Of a stretch of DNA of 64,000 nt, positions 20,567 through 30,626 are shown piece by piece. The stretch's first letter is position 1. Every line of letters begins with the position of its first letter. The translations under genes were made by a program, and so were the position numbers. Below the pieces are notes generated by a model, which was given only the letters and a program-made list of their open reading frames with translations, had not been told where the DNA came from and did not search any database. The DNA lies in NCBI GenBank assembly GCA_018806915.1, contig JAGKQI010000021.1:62001-126000 (forward strand), given 5' to 3'. Source of the DNA: Phytophthora colocasiae. Its lineage: Eukaryota > Oomycota > Peronosporomycetes > Peronosporales > Peronosporaceae.

Positions 20567-21982
20567 TTACTCGACAAATAGCAGGTTATCCAGGCCGAAC
20601 TCTTCCGTGTTGGTCGGGAGACTGTCCGGAGTTTTTCCGCAGCTCATTGAAGAAGACGTCTGAACGCCCTGGAAGTTGGTGCTCGACGAACTCTCCTGCC
20701 AATCGAACTCGTTCTTGCAGTCAAACTCATTCTTGCAGTCGAATTCAAGCGGGAAGGAGTTGATCTCGAAGTTCGACGACGATGCTTGAGCGTCCCACAT
20801 CCACGGCTCCAAGAACGCGCCTTGTAGTGCCGCAGCATCGGCCCCTCCATTGTTGTCTCTGTGGCTTCCACCAATAGTCACGTACGGGTGTGGCTGAGCA
20901 TCCATTTGCTTCAAGTCAAACGACTTGAACGTGTTGCTGCTGTAATTCGAATCACCAGGAAAAGACGACGCCGCCGCGCTGTTACTATTGTTCATCATCT
21001 GACCCAGTGAGAACCGGAATCCACTGAGACCTGAAGAGTTCGAGTCGTTGTGGTTCGAGAACGAGGGCGTCAACGACGCAGGTGGACCAGCATTCCTAGG
21101 TGTAGCGGACAAGAGATGGTGTGGCTGAAGTGGCGGCAAGATGAACTGCTTGAACGATTCGTCGCAAAACGCTTCCAGCCCGTTGAGTGATTCGGACACC
21201 TCCTGTTTCAAAGAGACGTTCGGGCGCGCCAACTTCTTCATAGGAGGCTGGTGGCTTAGATTGTGGCGGAAGGCGTTGCTCTCCATGCTGGCTGTGGCAC
21301 TAGGGCTGCGATACATTTCCGGGAAGGGTAATTCTGCCATGTTTTGAGCTGGAACCTGTACATTGGAAGGACGTCGTCGAGCAACGTCCCCGTCCTGTTG
21401 TTGTTTGACTTTTACTTTTGCAATGCCATTGCCGACAATACGCCGCTTGATTGGCTGGCCACAGATCGCTGAAGTTGGAGGAGGAATCACCTGGGTGCTC
21501 TTTTGACGCCATTGGTCTCGGATCGACATGGTCGAACTGTTAGCGTCCGATAGATCTGGTGGGAAGCAATTGTGGCTGAAAGTGCAGACTCCACTGGATT
21601 GCGTCTTGGTCCATTTCCGGAATCCGAAGTTGTTTAATTGGCGTTGGAAACTTGCAAACTTCTGGTGTTTAAAGTACTTTGGCAAGATCTCACGCTCGAA
21701 TCGTTCCATCTCGAGGATGTGGAAAGCGGTGATGCTGTTGGGTTTAAGTTCCTTGTTTTGCACCCACGAAATGATCGCTGGATCTTCCGTCTGAAGAATC
21801 GCGTACAGTGAACGCAAGAATTTAGGCACTTTGCAACCAGCAGCGGTTGACGCTAAAGCCGCTGGGAGATCCACTTCTGCAGTAGCTTTGGCCTTCTTAG
21901 AGCCGTGGGACACACGCGCACGCTTGGCAGGTCTTGAGGAAGCATCCGAGGAAGTCGGACGGGCGGTTTTCGCGGACGGCAT
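20567..21982 (-). CDS. Heat-shock transcription factor (HSF-type DNA-binding domain)
   Basis: A 471-residue intronless protein; start ATG at 21982 (MPSAKTARPTSSDASS), since the upstream part of the frame has no ATG and reads as 5' UTR. A basic Ser/Lys-rich N-terminus (PAKRARVSHGSKKAK, likely NLS) precedes the winged-helix HSF DNA-binding domain at about residues 51-150: VPKFLRSLYAIL, IISWVQNKELKPNSITAFHI, LPKYFKHQKFASFQRQLNNFGFRKW and a final FSHNCF. The recognition helix motif FASFQRQLNNFGFRK is perfectly canonical. The rest is Ser/Asn-rich and disordered; no clear HR-A/B leucine-zipper is visible right after the domain. The C-terminal part has a short EFDCKN tandem duplication. Such factors bind nGAAn repeats; targets cannot be deduced here. 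Confidence 0.9.
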   Translation of the reverse strand: MPSAKTARPTSSDASSRPAKRARVSHGSKKAKATAEVDLPAALASTAAGCKVPKFLRSLYAILQTEDPAIISWVQNKELKPNSITAFHILEMERFEREILPKYFKHQKFASFQRQLNNFGFRKWTKTQSSGVCTFSHNCFPPDLSDANSSTMSIRDQWRQKSTQVIPPPTSAICGQPIKRRIVGNGIAKVKVKQQQDGDVARRRPSNVQVPAQNMAELPFPEMYRSPSATASMESNAFRHNLSHQPPMKKLARPNVSLKQEVSESLNGLEAFCDESFKQFILPPLQPHHLLSATPRNAGPPASLTPSFSNHNDSNSSGLSGFRFSLGQMMNNSNSAAASSFPGDSNYSSNTFKSFDLKQMDAQPHPYVTIGGSHRDNNGGADAAALQGAFLEPWMWDAQASSSNFEINSFPLEFDCKNEFDCKNEFDWQESSSSTNFQGVQTSSSMSCGKTPDSLPTNTEEFGLDNLLFVE

Positions 21983-22435
21983 GGGTGATTGACTATTGCT
22001 TTGACTTAAACACAGTCTTTCGATATAAAAGGGTTTGTCACGTGGGCTGGAAATCCGCGAATGAACTATGGAAAGAGAGACCTGGTGCTTTGGGCGCCGG
22101 TGGCATTGGCCTACCGGTGACAAAATGTATGTGGGGCCAATCAGCGCGCGCCATGCGCGACCCGTTAGATCGTGTCCCGGGAACGGGAGAAAGGGCGATA
22201 AGATACTTTTTTTTATCGAAATGAATGACTTGGTTTTAGTATGTTGGTGAATGTTGGGAAACTTTTCGAAAGACAACTTCTATCACTTTTTCACTTTCCC
22301 TCGTTCAGTTTTCACAGGGTTAAAACACTTAGATACAATTTTCCACATCAGTTTGCAAATTTATCCTGTATATGGAGCTCTTGGATATCGCCCGCAGCCT
22401 CCGTCGGAAGTTCAGGGATATCCGTAAACACGAGC
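21983..22435. promoter_or_regulatory. HSF upstream region
   Basis: About 450 bp between the HSF start and the right inverted-repeat arm. On the - strand it begins with pyrimidine-rich 5' leader and contains a GATTGGCC (inverted CCAAT) box near 22137-22144. The 22372-22435 part reads MELLDIARSLRRKF in frame with the repeat arm, possibly a transposon-derived coding scrap. Confidence 0.3.
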
Positions 22436-22959
22436 AGTTGGGTGTAGCCCTTAGTCCAGCGGCTAAAAACGGCAACGCCGTTCGCGCGCGACAATCTCCG
22501 GCCTCCATTGTAACGTTGAATGTGAAGCTAAAGAACTGGCAAGATGGCGTTGAGAGAGAATCGTATCAACTCACAGCGCTTCCAAGACACTGCTTCAAGC
22601 ACAGCTGATCCGTTTAAGCGAGCAGCCTCAACCTGCTGCTCGTGGCAGTGTTAATCCAAGCATAGCCAGCACGTGATCCCTGAGCGAGTTACCGTCGCGA
22701 GCCAGGAAATGACGTGCTCGAGAGGAGCGGCCTTCCAACACCGCTCCATACAAGTGCCAAGTGATCGACCGTTGCCAGGATATTGAAGCTCCACGCGTTG
22801 GTGTAACGGGTGGCCCGCCATGCCGGAACGCGCCGCGAACTTTTTTCCCGAACCAAATCAGCACGGCAGATTTTCGAACCGCAGCCGATACCTTCAGCCG
22901 ACTCGGAGTCACGGAACTTCAGGGTCTGCCAGCATGTAGAGCTCCGGTGCAAAGTGCAG
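22436..22959 (-). repeat. Right arm of the ~0.52 kb inverted repeat
   Basis: Reverse complement of 19243-19759 with few mismatches (for example ATACGATTC against ATACTGTTC and one extra G at the poly-A run near 22845). Together the arms bracket the small zinc protein and HSF genes at 2.7 kb distance. Confidence 0.85.
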
Positions 22960-23927
22960 GGTGTGCGTAGGTCCATCCGATCGTATTCTCTCTGGGTGGA
23001 CGTGCAGCCGGTTGCGTTGAAGGAGCAATTGTTTGCCAGGTTTGCGCACTTGGTGCTGCATTTCGAGATACGTATCTTGAGTTGGGAATGACAGGGTGGC
23101 TGCGTAATGGTAGACGAAGCGCCGTTAGATATGTACGCGAGGCCCGATTTATGATCTGTAAATCAGCATACGTTTGCGTGGATCTGACTGATCTTTGACG
23201 TCTTCCCGCCAGGAAGGCAACGTCCTGCTAGGTCCTAGGAGGAACAGCGCCAAGTGCATACGGACAGGCTTCACTTGTGTTCCTACTCTGCAAACATTTC
23301 AGCACGACTATCGTGCTTTGAAGCGCAACCAGGAGTTCATGTACTCGTGCTGCGAGTGTCAGACCTTCCGATGGTCGCTACAGATCCAGGGATCCCAGAA
23401 TGGTCCATTCCTTGGTGGAACTTCCAGCAACTTCGATTTTATCGACTTCTTTTTCGGTGAATCGCCTGCAAGTTCTTTATGCAATCTCCACTGAACCACG
23501 TTCGCTCTTCTGAGAGTGCTAATTACTGTTATCTGTTCACAAGCACTAAGTTTCATTTGAGAGAAACACATCTTCTACCTTATGCAGTCGGCCATTATAG
23601 GCAAGGGTAATCGATCCACCTCTCACTTAAGCATTCTCTTCGACTGGAAGCACTGAACTCCCGCTTCAACGAGCGTTTCGAGCCGACATCGACAATTGCA
23701 AAGACCACGGTTACTGTATTGACATCCATACTAGAAAGATGGCCCACCATGAATCAAAGCGCAGAAGGAAGTCAGCAGAGTTTCACTCAACCTTCTTGTT
23801 ATCATCAAAATTGAGCTGCTTCTTACAGTTAGCTCAAATTGATCGATGCGCTGTGTTCAGGTTGAGTTCAAACACTTGGAACAACTGAATAAATGACATA
23901 TTAACACTTCAAACTGTACACGTCTTC
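22960..23927. other. Intergenic, no gene recognised
   Basis: About 970 bp upstream of the kinase stop codon. One frame (23195-23494) contains a Cys cluster (CCECQTF) but no recognisable family. Nothing else supported. Confidence 0.4.
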
Positions 23928-26366
23928 TTACGGGATCAAAACGCTAGAGCTCTTGCGGAGTAACCGCTCCCCACGAGCACTAGCCAGCCAAGCTCCGACA
24001 TCCGCGGCACTCGGACGAAGGTTTGGGTTGCGCGACACACAGGCCGCGATCAAGTGGGTAATTGGCAATGGACAATCCGGAGAAAGCTGCGGACGGAGAC
24101 CGTCGTCGATAATGCGACGCATCAGTCGCAGTGGATGTTGCACCAATCGTTCAGAAATCGACCCTGGATCGTGGTACGGGAGTGTACACGTGTCCAGCTC
24201 GCTGAGAAGAACACCGAGCGAGTAAATGTCAACTTTCTCCGTGTATTCCTCGCCCAGCAGCAACTCCGGGGCAGTCCACGATAGCGTACCAGCTGCGGCC
24301 GTTGCTGTGAGATTCGTTTCGTCATCGTTTCCACTGCATTTGCGCCGACTAATGCCAAAGTCGCACAGTTTGGCATCCAGTGAAGACGACAGCAGCACAT
24401 TTCGCGATTTCACGTCGCGATGGAGCACCATAGGGGTTAAAGCGTGCAAATAGGCAAGTGCACTCGTCACAGCTTGAGCAATCGCCAGCTTCTGCTTTGT
24501 CCAGGTGAAGTGACTTGAGTGCGTCGAGTGGATCAAACTGCCAGCAGCTGCACCAAGTCCACCGGCAAATGATCCTGAGGATGTGGCTGAAACGGCAGCA
24601 GCTTCGTCAACTTGCGGCAATCCCCCGGACATTGAGCTGGAGCGCCTCACGATCGTATTCCCTGAACTGACTGGAGCCGCTGACGGCGTGTTGTTGGTGC
24701 GTTGTTGAGCTAGAAAGTGCTGCAAGTCACCGCCTTCCATGTACTCCTGGATCATGATAACATGTTCGAGGGTATTCCAAGCGATACCGGTCATCGTAAC
24801 GATGTGAGGGTGCTTTAGCTGTGCCATGAGGTAGATTTCAGCCAGAAACATCTCCATTTCAGGCAACACACGCCTCTTTTCCGGTACCAATTGCTTGATC
24901 GCGACCTGCGAACTATTGTGAAGTGCGAGCCAAACTTCGCCAGTCGAACCCTGCGAGACCGGACGTAAGAGTTGAAGCTCGCCGATCGGGATACGCAGCC
25001 GACGGATTTTACGGTGTGACTCGAACAATCGGAAGCTTCGGATGGCCATTTCGTTCTTTCGAGCCGTGACTTCATCAGGTGAAGCCCCATTGTCCTGTGT
25101 AACTGCTTGAGCATCGTTCTGCAGCGGATTAATCCGCACCGCGGATGCTAATGGGTCAAAAGAAGAAGCTGATAACCCGATGGTGGCATCAAAATGCTCG
25201 AAAGCTGCAGCATTCTGCACTCCTTCAGTGTAGCTTAGAGACGCTTCGGATCGATCAAGATCGGAATCACGCGACTGGATAGACGATCGGGAGCTGTACG
25301 CGCTGTCTTCACTGTCAATACTGGATGACGACGAATACGACGATGAGCGATGCTGTCGACTCGACCCTTGTGTCCTTGAGCTTCGTGAGCGATTTTTTCC
25401 TCGTCGTTTTGGCACAAGAAATGCTTCAACTGCTCCGTTATCAAATAAGTGACGATTCTCTCGCATGAACAGATCCACTTCTCTTCGTGCTTCGTCACGC
25501 AGTGCCGACTTGTACCTGTACACTGCAACCGTACCGAACGTCACAAACGTGACAATGCACAGCGGCACCAGCAACCACGTCTTGTCCTGCTTATGATCCG
25601 CTGCATATTTCGTCAGCCACGCCGATGCTACCTCCCCTGGCTCCGGTGTACAGAACTTCGATTGATTCACCAAGTTGTACGGCGCACAAGGGATCACCAT
25701 AGCAGGTGTAAGTGGACACTGCGTGTACGCCACTTCATAGTTCGTAGTATGCAGCGCAAAGATTAAATTGGGCTTCCCATCCGTATCTAGATAAGCGTGA
25801 CGTTGTACCGTCACCTCCGGCAGTGTGTCTGCTTCTCCACCGTCTCCCCAAACAGCAGCATAAGCTGGTGCTGAGATGTCATCAGTAGCGTCAACAGCGC
25901 ATTGGACGGCTCTGGAGAGCTGCGAAGCCTTGCAATCCAACGACCGATGGAAGATCGTCCCATCTGGTAGACTGCACTCTCTTAATTGGCAGCCAGCACG
26001 TTCGAAAGCCTTGGGTGGCACCACCAGCTCGGCCATGGAGCGACCGCAACGTGTATAGACCTTAGCCAGTCCGTGTGTGGGTGTCAGTACGTATCCTGCG
26101 TCCCATATGAAAGCGCGTTGCAGTAGACCCGGTAAATCGCTCCAGGAGAGCGAATTAGTGCTTAATTCTTGGCGTAAGTCGCTGGGTAGAGCGCTGGAGC
26201 TCACGTCCGAGAGCTGCGCGGTCTCATCCAGCTCCGTGTAGAGTACGTAATACTGCTGGGCAAAGTCGGAGTGCAAACCTGAGAACTCGAAGCCTATTTC
26301 TACCGGAACGTCGATGGAGGACGCGCCCTGGAGCGTCAGCAGCACGAGCAGCGCTACTAGCGACAT
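23928..26366 (-). CDS. Receptor-like serine/threonine kinase of the TKL type
   Basis: An 812-residue intronless type I membrane protein. The start is ATG 26366, giving a signal peptide MSLVALLVLLTLQGASS. A Cys-containing extracellular domain (about residues 20-260, including CGRSMAELVVPPKAFERAGC and CKASQLSRAVQC) has no recognised fold. A single membrane span lies at about 264-284 (TWLLVPLCIVTFVTFGTVAV), then a Ser/Arg-rich juxtamembrane segment, then a complete kinase domain from about 460: glycine loop GSTGEVW, VAIKQL Lys near 491, catalytic loop LHRDVKSRN, DFG, GTLSWTAPELL and DIYSLGVLLSEL. HRDVKSRN and the WTAPE motif place it in the TKL group, which is expanded in oomycetes. Ligand unknown; an insertion rich in Ser/Ala sits between the hinge and catalytic loop. 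Confidence 0.9.
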   Translation of the reverse strand: MSLVALLVLLTLQGASSIDVPVEIGFEFSGLHSDFAQQYYVLYTELDETAQLSDVSSSALPSDLRQELSTNSLSWSDLPGLLQRAFIWDAGYVLTPTHGLAKVYTRCGRSMAELVVPPKAFERAGCQLRECSLPDGTIFHRSLDCKASQLSRAVQCAVDATDDISAPAYAAVWGDGGEADTLPEVTVQRHAYLDTDGKPNLIFALHTTNYEVAYTQCPLTPAMVIPCAPYNLVNQSKFCTPEPGEVASAWLTKYAADHKQDKTWLLVPLCIVTFVTFGTVAVYRYKSALRDEARREVDLFMRENRHLFDNGAVEAFLVPKRRGKNRSRSSRTQGSSRQHRSSSYSSSSSIDSEDSAYSSRSSIQSRDSDLDRSEASLSYTEGVQNAAAFEHFDATIGLSASSFDPLASAVRINPLQNDAQAVTQDNGASPDEVTARKNEMAIRSFRLFESHRKIRRLRIPIGELQLLRPVSQGSTGEVWLALHNSSQVAIKQLVPEKRRVLPEMEMFLAEIYLMAQLKHPHIVTMTGIAWNTLEHVIMIQEYMEGGDLQHFLAQQRTNNTPSAAPVSSGNTIVRRSSSMSGGLPQVDEAAAVSATSSGSFAGGLGAAAGSLIHSTHSSHFTWTKQKLAIAQAVTSALAYLHALTPMVLHRDVKSRNVLLSSSLDAKLCDFGISRRKCSGNDDETNLTATAAAGTLSWTAPELLLGEEYTEKVDIYSLGVLLSELDTCTLPYHDPGSISERLVQHPLRLMRRIIDDGLRPQLSPDCPLPITHLIAACVSRNPNLRPSAADVGAWLASARGERLLRKSSSVLIP

Positions 26367-27649
26367 CACCAGCTTGATGCGGTATGCGCTGAATGTTCCC
26401 GATATGATAAGGATGTGATTGGGTGAAAAGAGAAGGATTTAAACCAATGAAAGAAAAAGTTGAAACTGTAGGTAAACCTACAAGATCGGTTGCTGTAGAA
26501 AGGTTTCTTCCATGGAATGCGTGATAATTGTACACTGTAGCGTTCTGGTGGTAACGCATAGACTTTAATGGGACTTGAGCTGGTCTGTATTTGGTGTTGC
26601 AGCTATAATTTTACATTTCTTCCCTATTGCGGAGTGTTTAACTATTAAATTGATACAAGAAGTGCACACTATTCTTGCGCCCTCAATGGTGGGGACCATT
26701 GTTGCGATCACAGCGAAATATATGCGCTTTATGGGGACCATCAAGGGAATTGACCTTGCTGAGATCTTGGACGGATGCAATGTGCAATCACCAATCGGTC
26801 CACCAAATCAGCTTGCAAACGTCCCCAGATGCCGCGCGGAGGACTAACCCGTTCTGTCCCAAAGCGAGTCTCCCAATCCTGCTCGCAGACAGCGAGTCGC
26901 TGCACGAAACGAGAGCATAGCAAATTGCTACATTAGCAATCATCGACACGACGAGCTCGCTAAAGAACGGCAAACAACACACTTTTTTGCTGCTGCGACC
27001 CAAGCAGCACCGCAATTTACAGCGAAAATGGCACATCGAGCTCCACGAATCTCGCTGCTTGGTCGGCTTGGCTTGCCTGCCGAATGCCGCGTACTAAGCG
27101 TGGTGGCAAAGAGCAGCAACTACAATAGTAAAGCATTGTCGCCTCGGTAGCTAATTGTGCTGGAAGTGTGTCCGTGAAGGCAAGATGAAGAAGGTGGCTC
27201 AGATTCGGGGTACAGCGTACCGGTGCGAGGCTTTCGCAAACACCGCTTCGTCTTGTAAAAACCTTTTCTTTTCTATACCCTTGATCTTCACTTGATTCAA
27301 ATTCTTTTGCTCCAGTAAACTTAACTAAAACAACTCTACCTGGTAGTTCATATTTCCCTTGATTCCCGATCTTGAATGCTTCATTTTTAGCAAGCTCAGT
27401 TCTGCTTGGTGGTGAGCCATGTGGTGATTGTGTAATTACACATCCATTCCGCATGGCACAACCATACTGAAATCAAGTCAACAAAGTGTCAAGCAACCCT
27501 ACACCTACTCAATCCAGCAATAGGGGAAGGGGGCGTGTACTGTATTCCCAAGGCATACAGTACTGTACTGCTTCGATCCACTTTGCCGGCCGTCGCTGAC
27601 GCTCCATTCCTGAAACCTCCTCGAGCAGTTCACTACCTATTTTTCTGCT
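26367..27649. other. Intergenic region with possible degraded coding scraps
   Basis: About 1.3 kb between the divergent kinase and carrier genes, so it should contain both promoters. A frame on the - strand at 27017-27454 (beginning MRNGCVITQSPHGSPPS) and two short frames at 26565-26847 on opposite strands look partly protein-like but match no family I know; they may be decayed transposon pieces. Confidence 0.35.
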
Positions 27650-28570
27650 ATGTCGACGACCTCCAAGTCCCCCATTGCTCTGGCCGCTCAACCGTACATT
27701 TGCGGTGGTTCTGCCGCTGTATTTGCAGCTGTAGCCATCCACCCCATTGACCTGGTTAAGGTGCACTTGCAACTTGCCGGGCAAACCGGTTCCAACGTCA
27801 CTGGATTGGGTGTGGCCCGTACTGTAGTAGCTAAGGAAGGTATCACCGGTCTGTACGCAGGACTTTCAGCTGCGGTGGCGCGTCAAATGGTCTACGGTAC
27901 TGCGCGTCTCGGTATGCATCGTGCCTTCTCCGACAAGATGATTGCGCGTCGTGTCGCCAATGGCGAGAGTGCGTCACTGCCACTGGCCATCAAGTCTGCG
28001 TCTGCTATTGTGACAGGTGGAATTGCTGCTACTCTTGGTTGTCCGATGGATGTTGCGCTTGTGCGTATGCAGGCCGACACTTTGGCTCAGGCTGGTGAGA
28101 AACGTGGCTACAAGAACGTGTTCGACGCCATTTTCAAGATCGCTGGGTCGGAAGGAGTCAGCACGCTGTGGCGTGGAAGTATCCCGCTGGTTGCCCGTGG
28201 TGCTGCTATGAACCTCGGTATGATGGCGTCGTATGATCAAGCTAAGGAGATGATCGCGGCTCAGTACGGCCACGGTTTCGTCACCAACATGGGAGCTAGT
28301 GCCGTCTCCGGCTTCGCTTGTGCCTTCACGTCGCTGCCGTTTGACCTGGTCAAGTCCCGTCTTATGAACATGAAGGTGGACCCCATTACGGGCAAGAACC
28401 CGTACTCGGGCGTTACGGATTGCTTCAAGCAGATCGTCACCAAGGAAGGTCCTTCCAAGCTTTGGCGTGGATACTGGACGTACTACACCCGCTGTGCACC
28501 AAACGCCATGATCGTTCTTCTGGTTGTGGAGCAGCTCAACTCAGCATACAAGAAGGCCTTCCTCGACTAA
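27650..28570 (+). CDS. Mitochondrial carrier, 2-oxoglutarate/malate type (SLC25A11-like)
   Basis: A 306-residue member of the mitochondrial carrier family, normal length. Three repeats are clear, each with a Px[DE]xx[KR]-type signature on its odd helix: HPIDLVKVHLQ, CPMDVALVRMQ and LPFDLVKSRLM; the middle one has Ala-Leu-Val in place of the usual basic residue position, as in oxoglutarate carriers. Six membrane helices follow. GLYAGLSAAVARQMVYGTARLG and LWRGSIPLVARGAAMNLGMMASYDQAKE resemble the oxoglutarate/dicarboxylate group, which exchanges 2-oxoglutarate for malate across the inner membrane and supports the malate-aspartate shuttle. Substrate assignment comes from overall resemblance, so dicarboxylate carrier remains possible. 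Confidence 0.88.
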   Translation: MSTTSKSPIALAAQPYICGGSAAVFAAVAIHPIDLVKVHLQLAGQTGSNVTGLGVARTVVAKEGITGLYAGLSAAVARQMVYGTARLGMHRAFSDKMIARRVANGESASLPLAIKSASAIVTGGIAATLGCPMDVALVRMQADTLAQAGEKRGYKNVFDAIFKIAGSEGVSTLWRGSIPLVARGAAMNLGMMASYDQAKEMIAAQYGHGFVTNMGASAVSGFACAFTSLPFDLVKSRLMNMKVDPITGKNPYSGVTDCFKQIVTKEGPSKLWRGYWTYYTRCAPNAMIVLLVVEQLNSAYKKAFLD

Positions 28571-28794
28571 ATGGCGTCGAGTTTCCTGACCAAGGTAGGA
28601 TGGAACGCCCAAAGCCTATAGATTTTTTGCACGGTGCACCTTTCGAGCAATGTCCGCTGCAGAGTGTATCGAGTGTATTATCGCATGGAGAAACCCGAGC
28701 GAGCTAGCATTTGTCCTGGATCGTAGTGTGCGGGTTATTATTAATAACATGTTATTGCATCTTCCACCATCATCTCGCGTTCACAGCAACCCGT

Positions 28795-30384
28795 TCAGGT
28801 CAATCTCGCCTTCAACAGCTCCTGAATATCCGTTTCCAAGCTCAGAGGCATGTCATTTGGGCCGTAGCGTTTGAAAAGTTGACCATCGCAACCAACAAGG
28901 AACTTGACGAAATTGTTTTCAATGAATGCGTTAGCAGCAGAGTGCGCAGATCCAGGCAGTCGCGTCTTGCAGAACAGCATTGCATCACATGCATTTGGGC
29001 CGTTTACATCGCGTGTGGCCATCACGGGGAATTGAATGTCAAATAATTCAAAATGTTCAACGAGTTCTTCTTCAGTGTCGAATTCAGCGTCTCCAAACTG
29101 AGCGCTAGGGAAAGCCACAACCATCAAACCAGCCTCTTTGTAAGTCGTTGATAAGTCTGAAAGCTCCTGAAGCTGTTCGGCATTAGCATTGCAAAAACCG
29201 CTGGCCACATTCGTCAGCAAGGCGACGTGTCCACGCAGCTCCGACAGACAAAACGTGTTGCCACTTGCATCCTTCTCCGTTAGTGAATACAACGAAGCGG
29301 AAGAGGCAGCGAAGGAAAGAATGGCAGGATGCATCTCCAGATACGTAGCACCAGCGTCCAACAGCGCTAGAAGCCATTGTTCTTGTTCGGACTTGTTTCG
29401 CAACACGAGAATCTCTATGGTGTCTTGGTTGGCTCCAGTAGTATAGATCTTGAGGACGAACTTCTGAACATTGTCACCTTTTGCCGACGATTTTGGCGCT
29501 TCGTACGCGACAGTCGCTGCAGTGAGATCTAGACATCCGATTGCCCGTCTTGCAACGTCATTTTCAAACAACACAAGCGAGTGGAGCTTCATCTTGTTCA
29601 CCACAGCGTAGCAACGTTTAACTTTCGACCCGATCAAGTTTCGCAAGTGAAATTGTCCGGATTCATGTGAACGAAGCACAAATGCTGCTCGAGTCGCGCC
29701 GTCCGTCACCGCCCAGACAGAAAGCTTGGGCTTAGTATGTCGCTTTAGATGTTGTATGGGTGAAACAATAGTTCCAGACAAAGAAGTCGTTGAATTACTG
29801 TCGGCATTGGCGGATACGAGAATGTTCGGTGTCTGGAGGATCATGTCAGCACCTGGAGCAACGAGCTCGTAGTAGTTATCATCCAAAATGTACAGCTCTT
29901 CAACAGGTTCATGATCAGTATCTAGGGCTTCGTGGACTGGTGACAAGAAACCACTTAGGACTAGTGTTTCTGCTAGTTGCTGGGCATCTCGAAGCGTGTT
30001 ATTAGCCGCCTGGGACAGCAAAAGGTACTTTAAAATGGCCTTAAAAAGCGATCGGCCTTGCACGAACGTCCCGTGTCCAGCTTGTGCTAGTTGAAAGGGA
30101 TGGTGCCACCAGTGAACTCGTTGCTCGAACACTTGTAGCCGCACTTTTGGAGTCAACAAATACGCCATGACCATGTCGGATTGCACCTTGAGATCGGACG
30201 GCAGTAAATGAAAACGTTGCAGTCGGCGGAACACGCGGCCTTGGACGTCAAAGACGGAAGAGGTACATGACGTTATGTCAGAGACAGCGGGTGATGGCGA
30301 GATTGTGGTCACAAAGGAAGACTCGGCCCGCTCCATTTCCCGAGCACTTTCAGCCAAGGCTGCCATGGTCTGTGCTGCGCTCAT
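28795..30384 (-). CDS. DEP-PH-glutathione-peroxidase fusion with a degenerate active site
   Basis: A 529-residue protein with the same layout as its neighbour at 30627 and the paralogue at 53734: an N-terminal helix containing QGRVFRRLQRFHLLPSDL, a DEP-like domain (about 95-175), a PH-like domain (about 222-346, AVWAVTDGATRAAFVL... ending WLLALLDAGATYLE) and a thioredoxin-fold GPX domain (about 365-525). The catalytic residues are lost: where active GPX has NVSSKCG this protein has NVASGFCN, with Phe at the Cys position and Cys shifted by one; FPCNQF is FPSAQF (Gln kept, Cys lost); and the catalytic Trp of KWNFTKF is Asn (ENNFVKF). It is probably a pseudo-peroxidase with a binding or regulatory role. 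Tail-to-head with the 30627 gene, about 240 bp apart, implying local duplication. Confidence 0.82.
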   Translation of the reverse strand: MSAAQTMAALAESAREMERAESSFVTTISPSPAVSDITSCTSSVFDVQGRVFRRLQRFHLLPSDLKVQSDMVMAYLLTPKVRLQVFEQRVHWWHHPFQLAQAGHGTFVQGRSLFKAILKYLLLSQAANNTLRDAQQLAETLVLSGFLSPVHEALDTDHEPVEELYILDDNYYELVAPGADMILQTPNILVSANADSNSTTSLSGTIVSPIQHLKRHTKPKLSVWAVTDGATRAAFVLRSHESGQFHLRNLIGSKVKRCYAVVNKMKLHSLVLFENDVARRAIGCLDLTAATVAYEAPKSSAKGDNVQKFVLKIYTTGANQDTIEILVLRNKSEQEQWLLALLDAGATYLEMHPAILSFAASSASLYSLTEKDASGNTFCLSELRGHVALLTNVASGFCNANAEQLQELSDLSTTYKEAGLMVVAFPSAQFGDAEFDTEEELVEHFELFDIQFPVMATRDVNGPNACDAMLFCKTRLPGSAHSAANAFIENNFVKFLVGCDGQLFKRYGPNDMPLSLETDIQELLKARLT

Positions 30385-30626
30385 CTGCGAGTTGAAATGT
30401 CAGTGGGAATTGATACAGCAACTAACGGTATGATCTTCATGGGTGATCCCCTTTCTCGTAAGTCCTCTTCAACCTTATGAAAATGACAACTGACTTACTA
30501 GAGAAAACCTGCAATCTCCTCTCTTGCCATTACAAAAAGTGTCAATAAAAAATCGATGGTAAGCTACGTCAAGAGATAGCATGCCAATGTGTCCACTTTG
30601 GCGAACTAACCTCAGCGGGTCTCCAG

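Noticed and set aside
22000..22276. 98-residue N-terminal extension of the HSF frame
   Set aside because: No ATG, low-quality composition; the DNA-binding domain is complete from ATG 21982.
22628..22976. Frames in the inverted-repeat arm that also occur at 19284-19574
   Set aside because: Shared because the DNA is repeated; no domain and no consistent start, so I list the repeat, not a gene.
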